NCBI GenBank assembly: GCA_026745465.1
Contig: JACYXH010000435.1
Location: 1-64,000, forward strand
DNA length: 64,000 nucleotides
Origin: Lota lota
Taxonomy: Eukaryota > Chordata > Actinopteri > Gadiformes > Lotidae
Reading direction: 5' to 3'
In this document: piece by piece, positions 23,829 through 37,289 of the stretch
Layout of the letters: every line of letters begins with the position of its first letter
How positions within the stretch are numbered: the stretch's first letter is position 1
Position numbers and translations under genes: made by a program
Notes under the pieces: generated by a model
Database searches by the model: none
Seen by the model: only the letters and a program-made list of their open reading frames with translations
What the model was told of the DNA's origin: nothing

Positions 23829-26800
23829 ATGGTGCATCGCTCAGATGAGATTGAGATGCACGTCGAGACCAGAAAATATCAGTCATATTCAGGGAACAAA
23901 ACTGAAGAGATTGTGCCTGATTGTACTGCAAACTCAAGTAGGTACTCTCTCTCTTTGTCAATCTGTCTGGTTTTAAATGAACAGTTGTTAATTGAACAAT
24001 TGAAATATTTTCCTCAATCGTTATTCTACTCTATTCTTTTTTTAAATTAATTGTATATGAACTAGTCTGTGTGTGTTTCACTGCAGAAAGACACCTGCAC
24101 CTGGCTTATCTCAGCATCGGCCTGCTTTGTGTCCTCCAAGCTCTTCTCAACATCACTCTGAGGGTCAGCTGGAACGAGTCCAGAGCCCCCACAGAGACGT
24201 CCTTCCCAAATCAGACACGTAAGTCAGGTTGATGGGTTTTTAATAAATGTCCGAGCAGACAATGACGCAAATACAATGAAAAACATTGGAACTTAGACTT
24301 TAGTTGTAGTTTCAGAAGGGGTTGATGAACCAATAGGGAACCCAATTGACCTATCATTTGGTTAAAATTAAAAATGTAATTGCATTAATGAAGTCAGTTC
24401 AACAGCATTTGTAATAAGCACTCAACTCAAAACGCATTGTGTATTGCTGTTGATGTTAATCATTGGTCATTACAATAATGTTTTGCGTCTATCTCTTTGG
24501 TTTGATTTCAGTGTTTTGCTATTGTTTGTCACTCTGACGACATTGATCAACATCATTTCTGACTTCTTATTTCACAGTGACCGGGCAAATTGAAGAACTG
24601 CATAGTGCTTTAGACAAATTGGTGGAAGAGAGGAATCGCTTGCAGAGCAATTTAGACAACAAGGTGGAAGAGAGGAATCTCTTGCAGAGCGCTTTAGATA
24701 ACATGGTGGAAGAGAGGAACCACTTGCAGAGGGCTTTAGACTACAATGTGGAAGAGAGGAATCTCTTGCAGAGCGCTTTAGACAACATGGTGGAAGAGAG
24801 GAATCGCTTGCAGACTGCTTTCAACACATCGCTGAAGCAGCAGGATGCCTTACTAAAGACCGTGCATGGTGACGTTATCGCCATCGCTCATTTGTTCATT
24901 TTGTCATCACTTGAGGTTTAGTTTTTATGTTTAGGTTTTTTGTTGCAGGAAACCTCTGCACGTGCTGGCAAAACAACATCTGCAGTTGCTATTACAAGTC
25001 CCATTCCAAGAAGAACTGGCAAGAAAGCAGGAATGACTGCAGGGAGAGAGGATCTGATCTCATTGTCGTAAACAGCAAGGAGGAGCAGGTAGTGTGCTAG
25101 TGTGCTTTTAACATACACACTTTCATACCAAGTACCAAGATCAGCCCAGCATGATTTCTACCATTGGTTGAGAAATGGACCAAAGATGGTTGACATTGGA
25201 TGGCTGCAATCTTACAACTTGAGTTTGAAGTTTCATTTCTGTTTAACAGTGGACGTAAAAATAGCTCGATATCTTTAAATATTGAAAAAAACAGCAATGG
25301 CCAGCGGTACAGTGGACCATCAATATTTTATTTACAGAAACTGTTATACTTGTTATGCTACCATTATGTCTGTCCATGATGGCACCCATTGCACTCCTAA
25401 CCGTCCCTCGAAGGAGGGAAGAACTCCCTCAATTATCAAGGAAGAAACCATCAGTAGGAACGCAAAACCTCTGTTCCTTCTCAAGGTTTCTTCCTTGATT
25501 ATTATGGGAGTTTTGGGATAGGGTCTTAGGATAGGGGGGTGGTATAATATTGGCCTGTGAAACACTTTGAGACTCACTTTGAGACTCACTTTGAGACTCA
25601 AATGTTCCGGAACATTTCTTGCATGGAGTCATGTGAGAATGCTAATAGTTTGATATTCCAGGAAATTTGCACGGCCATGTTCCCTGCTCAAGAGCTAGTA
25701 ACGTTTCTGGATCACTGCCTGTACGGCTGTGTTGAGAATTAAAGCAGTAACTTCTCTGGCAGAGGCACGTCAATGGTTTGGTCCATTTGATGTAAGACTA
25801 GCACGTGGAGAGAGCAAACCAATCACAAGACTCCGCTGATGACGTATTTGAATCCACAACTGTTTATCTTAACGTCCAAATGCTTTAAGGCAGATTTTGA
25901 TAACTATCAATAATGACATTTTTAGTTTGCAAACAATGTCCTTTTTTCAAGAATGGCTGGAAACGAGATAGATTCCAAAGTAAGTCTGGTCCTCTCAGTC
26001 CTCCATTTCTTTGGTTGTTGGCATCCATAAATGTTGCATTATCGCCATCTGTTGGTCTATTCCGGCATTGCTGTGTCATTTGTGAATGGGCGCAAGACAG
26101 TAATGTTGAAGAATGTAGCAGCATGTCTGAATAGTGAAAATCACTAGCAGTGCCAGAAAGGGTTATCCCAGTAATTTATAAGTCACAAGGAGTTACTAGA
26201 GGTCTAAGATGTATGGGATGAAAAAACGATGATCCACTTTTATCTACTTAAAATCTCCATTCTTTGTTTCCATTGCAGTGATTTCTTGACATATCTTGTG
26301 TATATTCATATCTCTTTAATTGCTGTTCCAGGATTTTTTCCCTTGTGACGTTTGGCTGGGTTTAACCGATGCAGAAGTAGAAGGGACCTGGAAGTGGGTG
26401 GATGGAACTCCCCTGACTACAGCGTAAGACTTTGGCCTGTTTGAACACACCAGATGACTTGGTGTAGTCCATTTCAAGGACTGCAATGCTGTGATTTTGA
26501 CAACTGGTATGAATATTCTTAATATTCATCATCAGCAAACCATTATCGAGTCAAGTACAAACTTAAGTCAATGTGAAAATATGAAATAAGTGAAGGATAA
26601 CTTTATAATTATCTGAGAATGGGTTCAAAATCATGGGAGTAAGGCGGCCCTATTAATCTATTCCTGAGTAGAACATCCACTCAGTACCAGCCCACATGCT
26701 TTTTGGTGGTCCTGACTGGTTTAGATGCAGTATTAACATGTAACATACAACACTGCTCGAAAAACCCATATTCATTATGTATTCCATTCAATCATGTTTA

Positions 26801-27018
26801 AATAAAAAAAGAAAACTAAAATCCATTCAATACAACTTTTTTTCAGGTACTGGGGGCTACCTGAACCAAATAATAAAGGGACAGCTCCAAATAAAGAGGA
26901 AGATTGTGTTGTGCTTTACGAAATGAGTGAATGGAACGACGTATCGTGTCTTAATGTTAATTTGTGGATCTGTGAGAAAAATATTGATGTGTCAGCATTG
27001 TCTGATGTTCATGACTAA
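23829..27018 (+). CDS. C-type lectin receptor, type Y, EPN motif (gene Y-b)
   Basis: Exons 23829-23937, 24087-24218, 24578-24868, 24949-25088, 26332-26423 and 26847-27018; 311 aa, open throughout. Same plan as Y-a: 36-residue first exon, membrane span about 43-63, neck of five 14-mers (81-177), lectin domain 178-311 with VWLGL, EPN (codons 26863-26871), KEEDC, WND and WICEK. The second lectin exon has an extra Cys (FFPCDVW) not seen in the other copies. The C-terminus runs on to SALSDVHD where Y-a stops earlier, owing to a two-base difference. TATATAAA at 23687-23694. Expected role as for Y-a: Ca2+-dependent mannose-type surface receptor. Confidence 0.85.
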
Positions 27019-27117
27019 TAAATGTTTATTCTAAGGTGTTTTGGTGTAGGCCTAACTCAATGTTTAACGTCAAAGCACACATTGGGCCTCATGCAGGAAC
27101 ATTTGCGTATTGTCTTC

Positions 27118-27530
27118 TTAAAGGGGCCATATTTAGCTTTTGGGTTTTTTCACTTTCCTTCAGTGTGTTGTAGCCTTTATTTGTCCATGTAAAAGGTCTG
27201 TTAAGTTACAAAGCTCAAAGTCCACGCCAAAGGGAGATACTCTCTCCCACAGAAAAGCCCTCTCCTGAAACGCCTGAAACGGCTCGTTTGCAGTCAGCCA
27301 TTACTTCTGAGACTCGGTGACCTCACCAACAAACACATTTGCATAAGCCCCGCACTTCACCTCGCTTCAATCCCCCGCGAGCCTTCCCACAATCCCCTGC
27401 CCCACGCGACAACGCGTCCAATACAAAGTGAATGGGAGGCCAAACGCGAGACCACACGCTTGGTGGGCCGGCCTGTGAGATGTTGGGGACCTCTGAGGAT
27501 GAATTTATACTTCTGCGGGCCCCACGATGA
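27118..27530. repeat. Interspersed repeat, 3' flank of Y-b
   Basis: Counterpart of 7717-8130, beginning at TTAAAGGGGCC and ending in the GC-rich CACG part. Confidence 0.45.
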
Positions 27531-27533
27531 CCC

Positions 27534-27786
27534 CACCGAGAGAGTATATCACTGTGGTTTTCATGAATGTGTTGTAAAATTTAGATATTTCTGTTCATTG
27601 TTAATAAACACAAATACATTTTTTTAACATATTGTTTTGAATATATTATTGAATTCTGTTAATGATAATTATATTTGAGTGTTTGTTAAAAATAAACTAA
27701 TCTTTGACTGAAACACCATGTTTGCCTCATCTTGAATATATATTATATTCACTCATTAGGCCTGTTTAGGACAAGTAATATTTGCA
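27534..27786. mobile_element. hAT-type element interior fragment
   Basis: Matches the interior of copies 1 and 2 (ACCGAGAGAGTATATCACTG through CAAGTAATATTTGCAAA), then switches to the proline-rich frame. Both terminal repeats are absent. Confidence 0.55.
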
Positions 27787-28032
27787 AAAATATTTGCACC
27801 CCGGCCACCACCCCCACGCGTATCTCCCTCCTCCCTGCCCCTACCCTCCCCCACCGGGGCCCTTCTCTCCACATAACTATCCTCTCTACCCTCCTCCTCC
27901 TCACCACTCCTCCTCCTCACCACTCCTCCTCCTCGTACGGCCCTCTCCAGCTCCCCCCTCCCCCACCTTGGCCCCCGGGTCTCCACCCGTGTCTCCACTT
28001 CCCTCCCCCTCCGCCTCCCCCACCCCCCCACT
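27787..28032 (+). pseudogene. Proline-rich ORF, truncated copy 3
   Basis: Only the second half of the proline-rich frame is present, joined directly to hAT sequence. It is followed by the usual CTCTTCCAGGTCACATGG flank. Confidence 0.5.
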
Positions 28033-28157
28033 GATTGAACAAGAACAAGATGAACTCTTCCAGGTCACATGGACACTGTGGGAAAATATCTGGATGATTA
28101 TTATTTTTATTTTATTTATTTTTTACGCTGGTAAAATCCCACCTGTCTGCTCATTAA

Positions 28158-28426
28158 AATATGGGCAAAATGCCAAACAATCCGGCAGGGAGAAGGCAAA
28201 GGAGTAGTCGGGATGAACAGACAGGAATAAAAAAAAAAACAGGAATCGTAAAAATCGCTAAGAGTAATGCTGGAACGTTTGACACAGAGGAAGGGAAACA
28301 ATCAGACTAAATACACTAGAAGGGGACTGTTAATGAGGGACAGGTGAAAACAATCAAGGTGAGTGGGAACAATCAGAACCAGGAAACACAAGGACAAGTC
28401 TTCAATGAAGGGGGCGGGATGTGACA
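28158..28426 (-). mobile_element. Truncated LTR-like fragment
   Basis: Ends GGGATGTGACA on the plus strand, i.e. begins TGTCACATCCCGCCCCC on the minus strand. The other end is cut into flanking X-type sequence. No internal genes. Confidence 0.45.
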
Positions 28427-28659
28427 AGTTAGTTATTTTTCTATTTGTGCTTTTAAAATGATGGTCTTGTGAAAAAGATTCAAGGACCTTTCCTTTTTAA
28501 ACACTAACAGCCTAACCCACGAGGACCTATCACTAATTAATTTTGGCTTTTATAAAAAGTAAGATAAAAACAAACATTTAGTATGTCGAGGACCAGGACC
28601 ATTTCATTGACTGGTCCATTTCTGCCATTTCTGTTCATCTTCGATTATTAGCATATAAC

Positions 28660-29830
28660 CAGTGGTGTAGCAGTGCCTGGAGAAGTGGCTATACTCTGAT
28701 TTTTTTAAGTGGCCCGTCCAGCAAAGTATAAAAACGCTGTGTTATAAACATTGACACCTAAGACTACTCTTTCATATTTAATTCGCCTAAAAATGGGTCA
28801 GTAATATTTTGTCATTGTCACTTGCTTGATTTCAGGGAGTAAGGATAATTATGAAAACATCATTAGCCACAGAAGAGGAGCAGATTTTGCAAGCACTACT
28901 GGTTCACAGACTATAGGGTGAGACAACTATGTAATTATGTATTTTGAGTTAACTTTTCCTTATTCCTAAATCCATCCACACATAAACATTTGACAACTAT
29001 TCCCTCACCTTGTAAGTAGTCTATGGGCCAGTTGTTTAATTTGTAAACTGTCTCTTGCAACAGATAGTGTCGGCCAGAGTGTGCCACCATTAGAAAAATA
29101 ACATTTGTCAAGGGTCAGTTTGCAAATATTACTGGTACTACACAGGCCAAATGCCTGAATATAAGATATATTCAAGATGAGGCAAACATGGTGTTTTAGT
29201 CAAAGATTAGTTTATTTTTTAACAAACATTCAAATATCATCATCATTCAAAGAATTTAAAAATACATTCAAAACGATTTGTTAAAAAATAACCATATTTA
29301 GTTAACAATGAACACAAATATCTACATTTTACAACATATTCATGAAAACCACAGTGATATACTCTCTCGGTTGAGTTTGCGGACACCATTGGAAAACAGC
29401 GGTTGGAGTTGCTTTATGTCATGCTGCAGCTCTATTAGACTATAGCACACGAGAAAAAGATGTGGGTCTGAATGTGGCCTGCTGTGTAGAACAAACCAAA
29501 TCCGAGGGAACCGATTTACAAAACCATTCCCACGGATCGGGAATCCAAGGCCACGGTTTAAAAATCCCTTCTCACTTTACACATCAAGGTTTCTTTTTAT
29601 ATCATGTGATAGAACAAACTCTTACCTGAAGATAATCTCTTTATAGGGTTCTTTTTAGGGAACATTTGCATTTAGTCACCTGCGATTGGATTAGCTGGAC
29701 TGTATGGCTATTGCAGGACACTACTGAATGATGAGCATCAGAGAGGATTTAGAAGTGGGTATACGCAATGCAGACTGAAAATGATTTTTTATACGCCGTA
29801 TACCTGCGTATACCCTGCACTACACCACTG
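28660..29830. mobile_element. Complete non-autonomous hAT-type element, copy 4
   Basis: 1171 bp, CAGTGGTGTAG at one end and CACTACACCACTG at the other, flanked by CATATAAC (28652-28659 and 29831-29838). Same orientation and closely similar to copy 3. Confidence 0.85.
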
Positions 29831-29889
29831 CATATAACTTTTGAAAGAGGGTTTGTCAGATGCTGCTCCTCGCCATACTCTTATTTTCT

Positions 29890-30330
29890 ACAAAACCATA
29901 ACTGATAAGAGTCTTTGGGCCTCATCGTGGGGTCCGCAGAAGCATAAATTCAGACTCAGTGGTCCCCAACATCTCACAGGACGGCCCACCAATCACGTGG
30001 CCTCGCGTTTGGCCTCCCATTGACTTTGTGTTGGACGCGTTGTCGAGTGGGGCAAGGAATTGTGGGAAGGCTTGCGGGGGATTGAAGCGAGGTGAAGGGC
30101 GGGGCTTATTCAAATGTATTTGATGGTGAGGTCACCAAGTCTCAGAAGTAAAGGCTGACTGCAAACAAGCCGTTTCAGGCGTTTCAGGAGAGGGCTTTTC
30201 TGTGGGAGAGAGTATCTCCCTTTGGGGTGCACTTTGAGCTTTTTAACTTAACAGACCTTTTACGTGGACAAGAAAACACTATAACACACTGAAGGAAAGG
30301 GAAAAGCCGCAAAAGCTATATATGACTCCT
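29890..30330. repeat. Interspersed repeat (reversed), 3' flank of X-b
   Basis: Counterpart of 13300-13760 with the same GC-rich and GAGAGAGTATCTCCC segments. Confidence 0.45.
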
Positions 30331-30446
30331 TTAAGAGCACAATACGCAAATGTACCTGCATGAGGCCCATTGTTTGCTTTGACATTAAACATATAGTTAG
30401 GCCTACACCAAAACACTTTACAATAAACATTAATTTGTCATGTAGA

Positions 30447-33062
30447 TCAGACAATGCTGACATCAAGATTTAGCTCACAGATCCAGTAACGATCTGCAAG
30501 ACACGATTGGTCATTCCATTCACCCTTTTTGGAACGCTCAGCACAATCTTCCTCTTTATTTGGAGCTTGACCGTTATTATCTGGTTGAGGATGCCCCCAG
30601 TACCTGAAAAAAATTGTAAATAATGGATTTTACTTTTCTTTTTTGGTTTAGACATGACTGAAAGGAATACATAATGAATATGTGGTTTTTCGAGTAGTGT
30701 TGTATGTTACATGTTAATGCTGCATCTAAACCAGTCAGGACCACCAAAAAGCATGTGGGCTGGTCCTGAGTGGATGTTCTCCTCAGGAATAGATTAATAG
30801 GGCTGCCTTACTCCCATGATTTTGAAGCCATTCTCAGATAATTATAAAGTTATCCTTCACTTATTTCATATTTTCACATTGACTTAAGTTTGTACTTGAC
30901 CCGATAATGGTTTGCTGACGATACGTATTAAGGAAATTCATAGCAGTTGTCAAAATCACAGCAGTGCAGTCCTTGAAATGGACTGCACCGAGTCATCTGG
31001 TGTGTTCAAACAGGCCAAAGTCTTACGCTGTAGTCAGGGGAGTTCCATCCACCCACTTCCAGGTCCCTTCTACTTCTGCATCGGTTAAACCGAGCCAAAA
31101 GTCCAAAGGGACAAAATCCTGGAACAGCAATAAAAGGGATATGAATATACTCAAGATCTGTCTAGAAATCACTGCAATAGAAACAATGGATGGAGAATTT
31201 AGGTTGATAAAAGATGATCATAGTTATTTCAGCCCACACATCTTAGACCTCTTGTAACTCTTTGTTCCTGATCAATTACTGGGATAACACTTTCTTGCAC
31301 TGATAGTTTTTTTCACTATTCACACATGCTGCTACATATGGCATAGCAATACCGGAAGGAACCAGCAGATGGCGATAATGCAACACTTATTGAAGACACC
31401 CACCAAATTAAAGGCGGACTGAGAGGAGAAGACTTATTTTGGAATATATCCAGTTTCAAGCCGTTCTTAACAAAAGGAGCTTGTTTGCAAACAATTCTTG
31501 TTATTGGTTTGCTCTCTCCACTTGAAAGAGTCTTATATTAAATGGACGCAACCCTTTTCGTGCCTCTGCCGGAAATGTTACTGATGCATATTTTCTAATG
31601 AATAGTTTAAAATACGACTTCTCATTAGTACAAGTCATTTTATTTGTACATCCCTTAATGGCAGTTAGTCTCAAAGTGTTTCACAGGCCACTATTATACG
31701 ACCCAAATCCATTAAAGCGCTAGAGAAAACTCCCATAATAATCAAGGAAGAAACCTTGAGAAGGAACAGAGGTTTTGCGTTCCTACTGGTGGTTTCTTCC
31801 TTGATAATTGAGTGAGTTTTTCCCTCCTTCGAGGGATGGTTAGGAGTGCAATGGGTGCCATCATTGACAAACATAACGGTAGCATAACAAGTAAAACAGT
31901 TTCAGTAAATAAAATAATGATGGTCCACTGTACCGCTGGCCATTGCTATTTTCTTTTTATGTTTGATGAAAAGAAATGAATCAGGCTCTTGTTTTTTTAG
32001 TCCACTGCTAAACAGAAATGGCACTACAAACTCATGTTGTAAGATTGCAGCCATCCAATGTCAACCACCTTTGGTCCATTTCTCAACCAATGGTAGAAAT
32101 CATGCTGGGCTGATCTTGGTACTTGGTATGAAAGCGTGTATGTAAAAAGTACACTAGCACACGACCTGTTCCTCCTTGCTGTCTACGACAATGAGATCAG
32201 AGCCTCTCTCCCTGCAGGCTTTCCTGCTATCGTTCCAGTTCTTCTTGGAATGGGACTTGTAATAGCAACTGCAGATGTTGTTTTGCCAGCACATGCAGAT
32301 GTTTCCTGCAACAAAAAAACAAAACATAAAAACCTAACATACAACACCTCAAGTGATGACAAATCGAACAAATAAGCGATGGCGATACCTTCACCATTCA
32401 GGGTCTTTAGTAAGGCATCCTGCTGCTTCAGCGATGTGTTGAAAGCAGTCTGCAAGCGATTCCTCTCTTCCACCATGTTTTCTAAAGCGCTCTGCAAGAG
32501 ATTCCTCTCTTCCACCATGTTGTCTAAATTGGTCTGCAAGAGATTCCTCTCTTCCACCATGTTTTTTAAAGCACTCTGCAAGAGATTCCTCTCTTCCACC
32601 TTGTTGTCTAAAGCGCTCTGCAGTTCTTCATTTTGCCCGGTCACGGTGAAATCTGAAGTCAGAAAATGATCATGAACAATGTCGTCAGAGTGACAATATC
32701 TCATGTTTAACTGTAAAGATTATCAATAGCAAAACACTGAAGTCAAACTGAAGAGATAGAAGCAAATCATTATTGTCAGAACTTTTTTGCAATGGGGTTG
32801 CTCTTGCTTGTACCAATGATTAACATCAACTGCAACACACAATGTGGTATGAGTTGAGTGCTTATTACAAATGCTGTTGAATTGACTTCATACACACGCA
32901 GGATCATTCTCAACAAACACATTAAGAAGCAAATGGTGTGTGTTGTGTGGAACTCACAGCGGACGGCTAGACCTGCGAGGCCAGCGAGCATCAGGAGACA
33001 CAGCAGAGCCACACACCAAGCAGCAGTGTTGAGATGGTTCTTATTCTGAGGGTTAGCAGGGG

Positions 33063-33104
<42 letters not shown>

Positions 33105-33548
33105 ACGTTTAAATTGAGATCACAACAAGTGAAGTTCTAAACCAGGCAGGTATTATGAAACAATTCCTAAAAGAGGATTGGGAAATACACATGTTGACAA
33201 TTTTAAAAGACTCCGATCACATTATATGGCCCTTTAGCATCAGGAAGTTAATTACCACTGAAATAAATCATTATTCACAATAACATTTGAAGATACTAGA
33301 AGGTTACGTTGTAGATGTACACCATGTGTGCGGCTGTCACCTGTGTGTGTCTTGCTTGTCTTGGTGCTTTGCGCCGTGGGCTCATGATGCTGGGCTGTGG
33401 GTCCGGTGACGTGGGCATCGATGCTATCATAGATGTCCACAACCCTCTCCTCCCTCTCACTCCAGCTATCCCCCATTTCCTGCCATGTCCCTGCCTGGGG
33501 AGTCCTCACCTTCCTCCCCTTGCTATGGAGGTCCTCTTCCATCTGCAT
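30447..33548 (-). CDS. C-type lectin receptor, type X, QPD motif (gene X-b)
   Basis: Exons on the minus strand: 33548-33341, 33062-32958, 32643-32395, 32305-32166, 31118-31027 and 30603-30447; 316 aa if every exon is used. The tail (1-82) contains SEREERVVDIYDSID, a Tyr motif YDSI with acidic residues before it; the membrane span is about 83-103, the neck (105-187) has four 14-mers, and the lectin domain (188-316) has FWLGL, QPD (codons 30587-30579), KEEDC, WND and WICE. Galactose-type binding is expected from QPD. The neck exon acceptor reads CG instead of AG; the exon is 249 bp and symmetric, so skipping keeps frame and would give a 233-aa receptor. Best-preserved type X gene in the window. 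Confidence 0.75.
33065..33098. repeat. CA microsatellite at membrane-exon acceptor of X-b
   Basis: Short counterpart of the tract at 16529-16592, in the same position relative to the CAG acceptor. Confidence 0.85.
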
Positions 33549-33839
33549 ATTAGTTGAAGAGTGAACGCCTTGGTTTCACTCAAAAGAAGAACACAAAACC
33601 ACAGATGGGAAGTGTTCAAAGAGGAAGAAATAACAAGGCTATTTCTAAGTTCAACTTAGCGGAATCTAGAAATAAGTGTTATTTAGCTTAATGTTAAGTG
33701 AGAAACTGCGGACATTTACAAAAAAATTACAGGCGGGATTTTACCTGCGTAATTAAAAGAAAAAAAGAAAATAAATAAACAGCCCTATTTATTGCCGTTA
33801 GTTAAAGGTGTCCATGTGACCAGGAAGAGTTCATCTTGA

Positions 33840-34465
33840 GTGTTCAATCAGTGGGGGGGAGGGGGAGGGGGAGGGGGCCATACGAGGAGGAGGAGTAGTG
33901 AGGAGGAGGAGGAAGATGGTGAGGAGGAGGAGGGTAGTGAGGGTACTTATGTGGAGAGAAGGGCCCCGGCGGGGGAGGGTAGGGGCAGGGAGGAGGTAGG
34001 TATGCATGGGGGTGGTGGCCGGGTTGCTGCTACTGGAACAGGGCCCTAGGGGGATGCATGGGGCCCTGGGGCCTGTAGTGGTGATGTGCTGGTGGTCACA
34101 CAGTTTAATAGTTGGATAGAGATCGATATCTGATAGACAGATAGAGATCATCTCCAAAGCTGTCCTGCATGCTTCAGGCTCAACAGTCTTAAAAACCCTG
34201 TGTTAATGTTAATTGTATAAAAAAAATAAAAAGTCATATAATGGATGCATAAAATGACCTGAAAACATTTGGTTGGGGTTTGACTCCTTTTCCTTACATT
34301 TACAGTGGGTTCACAGAATACGAAGGCCAGCTATCATGGATTGTGACCTATCGTGGATTGTTTCCTGTTGCGTGTGGACTCTGATGACCACAGACATGAA
34401 TAAATATACAGGATGACAATTGAAAAACCCAGGTTGCTGTCGGGTGCTTCGAGGCATCCTGTGTG
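33840..34465 (-). pseudogene. Chimeric proline-rich ORF and LINE-tail fragment
   Basis: On the minus strand a LINE-derived stretch (34465 to about 34100, related to 18240-18668) runs straight into the second half of the proline-rich frame (to about 33840). The same chimera recurs on the plus strand at 61815-62420, so the junction was formed once and then duplicated. It lies upstream of X-b, but no splice link to X-b is evident. Confidence 0.5.
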
Positions 34466-34785
34466 GATGGATTTATGAATAAGGAACAGTTAACTCAAAA
34501 TGCATAATTATTTAGATGTCTCACCATATAGTCTGTGGACCAGTAGTGCTTGCAAAATCTCCACCTCTTCTGTGGCTAATGATATTTTAATAATTATCCT
34601 TACTCCCTGAAATCAAGCAAGTGACAATGGCCAAATAATACTGCTCCATTTTTAGGTGAATTAAATATGAAAGAGTAGTCTTAGGTGTCAATGTTTATAA
34701 CACAGCGTGCTTATATTTTGCTGGACGGGCCACTTAAAAAAAAAGGAAGAGTATAGCCACTTCTCCAGGCCCCACTACACCACTG
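34464..34785. mobile_element. hAT-type element, truncated copy 5
   Basis: Keeps only one end: interior from about 34464 to the terminus CACTACACCACTG at 34785, followed by GTTATATG. The other side is joined to LINE-like sequence, the same junction as at about 61817. Confidence 0.65.
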
Positions 34786-35309
34786 GTTATATGCTAATAA
34801 TCAAAGATGAACAGAAATGGCAGAAACGGACCAGTCAATTAACTAATCCTGGTCCTCAATTTACTAAACATTTGTTTATATCTTACTTTTTATAAAATCC
34901 AATATTATTTTGTGATACGTCCTCGTGGGTTAGGCTGTTAGTGATTAAAAAGGAAAGGTCCTTGAAGCTTTTTCACAAGACCATCATTTTAAAATCACAA
35001 ATAGAAAAATAACCAACTCTTGCATCACAATTGTAAAACATCTTCTATTTTGCATCCATCGATTCTTATATTTTATACGATATATAACATTCCAAGGGTC
35101 TGCATTACGTGAGGAATAAACCACCAAATAATGATGACAATAATAAAGTTTTCTAGTTACATACCATAACAAACCACCAAATAATGTACCGCTGGGCAGA
35201 TGAGCTGAAGCTGCGCTTGCTTACCACCCCTGTCGTACCCTTTCCAGTAACGGGACGGCCCGTCATGGGTTATCCCTTGCGTAGTAAAGGACTAATGCAT
35301 GTGGTTGGC

Positions 35310-36480
35310 CCTGCCTCCAGATAACGGCAACCAGGCCCACCGCGCGGCCGCTACGACGCAGGACCAGCAGCCACCAGGGCCAAACTACAGGGCCTTCCCT
35401 CCGAGGCCCCGCGGAGCAGCACCTCACCACTACAGGCCCCAGGGCCCCATGCATCCCCCCGGGCCCCGTTCCAACACCAGCACCCCGGCCACCACCCCCA
35501 CGCCTATCTCCCTCCTCCCTGCCCCTACCCTCCCCCGCCGGGGCCCTTCCCTACACATAACTACCCTCTCTACCCTCCTCCTCCTCACCATCTTACTCCT
35601 CCTCTTCACCACTCCTCCTCCTCGTACGGCCCTCTCCAGCACCCCCCTCCCCCACCTTGGCCCCCGGGTCTCCACTCGGGTCTCCACTTCCCTCCCCCTC
35701 CACCTCCACCTCCCCCACCCCCCCACTGATTGAACACTCAAGATGAACTCTTCCAGGTCACATGGACACCGTTAACAAGCGGCAAAAGTTCTGTATGTTT
35801 ATTCTTTTCTTATTTTCTTTTTATTACTCGGGTAAAATCCCGCCCTTCTACTCATTAAAATATGGGCCCAATCTTTTGTACATGTCTGCAGTTTCTTACT
35901 CCTAAATTCAACTTATTTCTTGATTCTGCTAAGTTGAACAGAGAAATTGCCTTGTTCATCTTTAAGCCCGCGTTTCAATTCATTTGTAGTTATGAACCAC
36001 AACAAAGAAAACCTTTGTATAGATGTGTTTCTAATCTGAAAGGGGCAAGAGAAAGGTGACCTTAACAGTTAATAAATGATATCTTCTATGAAATTAATTT
36101 TCTTCCTCTTTGGACACTTCCCATCTGTGACTTTGTGTTCCCTTTAAAATAACGTAATCTTTCAACCAAGTTGAATCATTTTGAGTAAAACCAAGGCGTT
36201 CACTCATCAACTAATATGCAGATGGAAGAGGACCTCCATAGCAAGGGGAGGAAGGTGAGGACTCCCCAGGCAGGGACATGGCAGGAAACGGGGGATAGTT
36301 GGAGTGAGAGGGTTGTGAACATCTATGATGGCATCGATGCCCACGTCACCGGACCCACAGCCCAGCATCATGAGCCCACGGCGCAAAGCACCAAGACAAG
36401 ACGTGCATTTCCCCTTTTAGGAAATGATTAATCATACCTGCCATATTTTGAACTTCCCCTTGTTGTGACCTCAATTTTAA

Positions 36481-36511
<31 letters not shown>

Positions 36512-36950
36512 GAACCCTCAGAATAAGAACCATCTCAACATTGCTGCTTGGTGTGTAGCTCTGCTGTGTCTCCTGATGCTCTGGCCTTGCAGGTTCCACA
36601 CAACACACACCATTTGCTTCTGAATGTGTTTGTTGAGAATGATCCTGAGTGTGTATGAAGTTCAACAGCATTTGTAACAAGCACTGAACTCAAAACCACA
36701 TTGTGTATTGCAGTTGATGTTAATCATTGGCACAAGGAAGAGCAACCCAATTATAAGAATCTGAGTCATTACAATAATGATTTGCTTAAATCGCTTCGGT
36801 TTGACTTCAGTGTTTTGCTATTGTTTATATTTGCAGTTAAACATGAGAAATTGTCACTCTGACGACATTGATCATTGTCATTTTCTGACTTATTTCACAG
36901 TGACCAGGCAAAATGAAGAACTGCAGAGTTCGTTAGGCAACATGGTGTAA
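35310..36950 (+). pseudogene. Decayed 5' half of type X lectin receptor, copy 3
   Basis: Proline-rich frame (about 35310-35733, frame-shifted in a C-run after MHPP), tail exon MQMEED (36216 onward, same 3' deletion, plus loss of the EREE residues), a membrane exon that has lost its CAGCCCCTGCT acceptor edge, and a neck stub ending GNMV-TAA near 36949. The partner Y gene expected downstream is absent: the sequence instead reaches an inversion at 37290 and a hAT copy. Confidence 0.7.
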
Positions 36951-37289
36951 CATACAACATAAAATGATAATTAACTAAATGAACTAAAAAGAACAAAGTA
37001 ACTAAATGATTGCAGTGAACAGACGTGTTGCTCCTGTTGCACCACTGATGCAGGTCGTGGCCGGTGGAGCAGGTCACAAAGCTACGCTACCGACGCAACA
37101 ATTTCGTGCTCAATGTAGCTCCCCCTGCTACACTGGGCACGCAAGCGTCGCGTAGCCTTGCGTCACGCCGTAAGGAAACGCTCCACACTAAGAAAAGAGA
37201 GCTGCTACACTGAGCCCGTCTGACGCGCAGCAGAATAAGCAGCTGCTTGTGGGAGTTTTCCCAGGTGTCGATGGAAGTCCTTAAAAACA

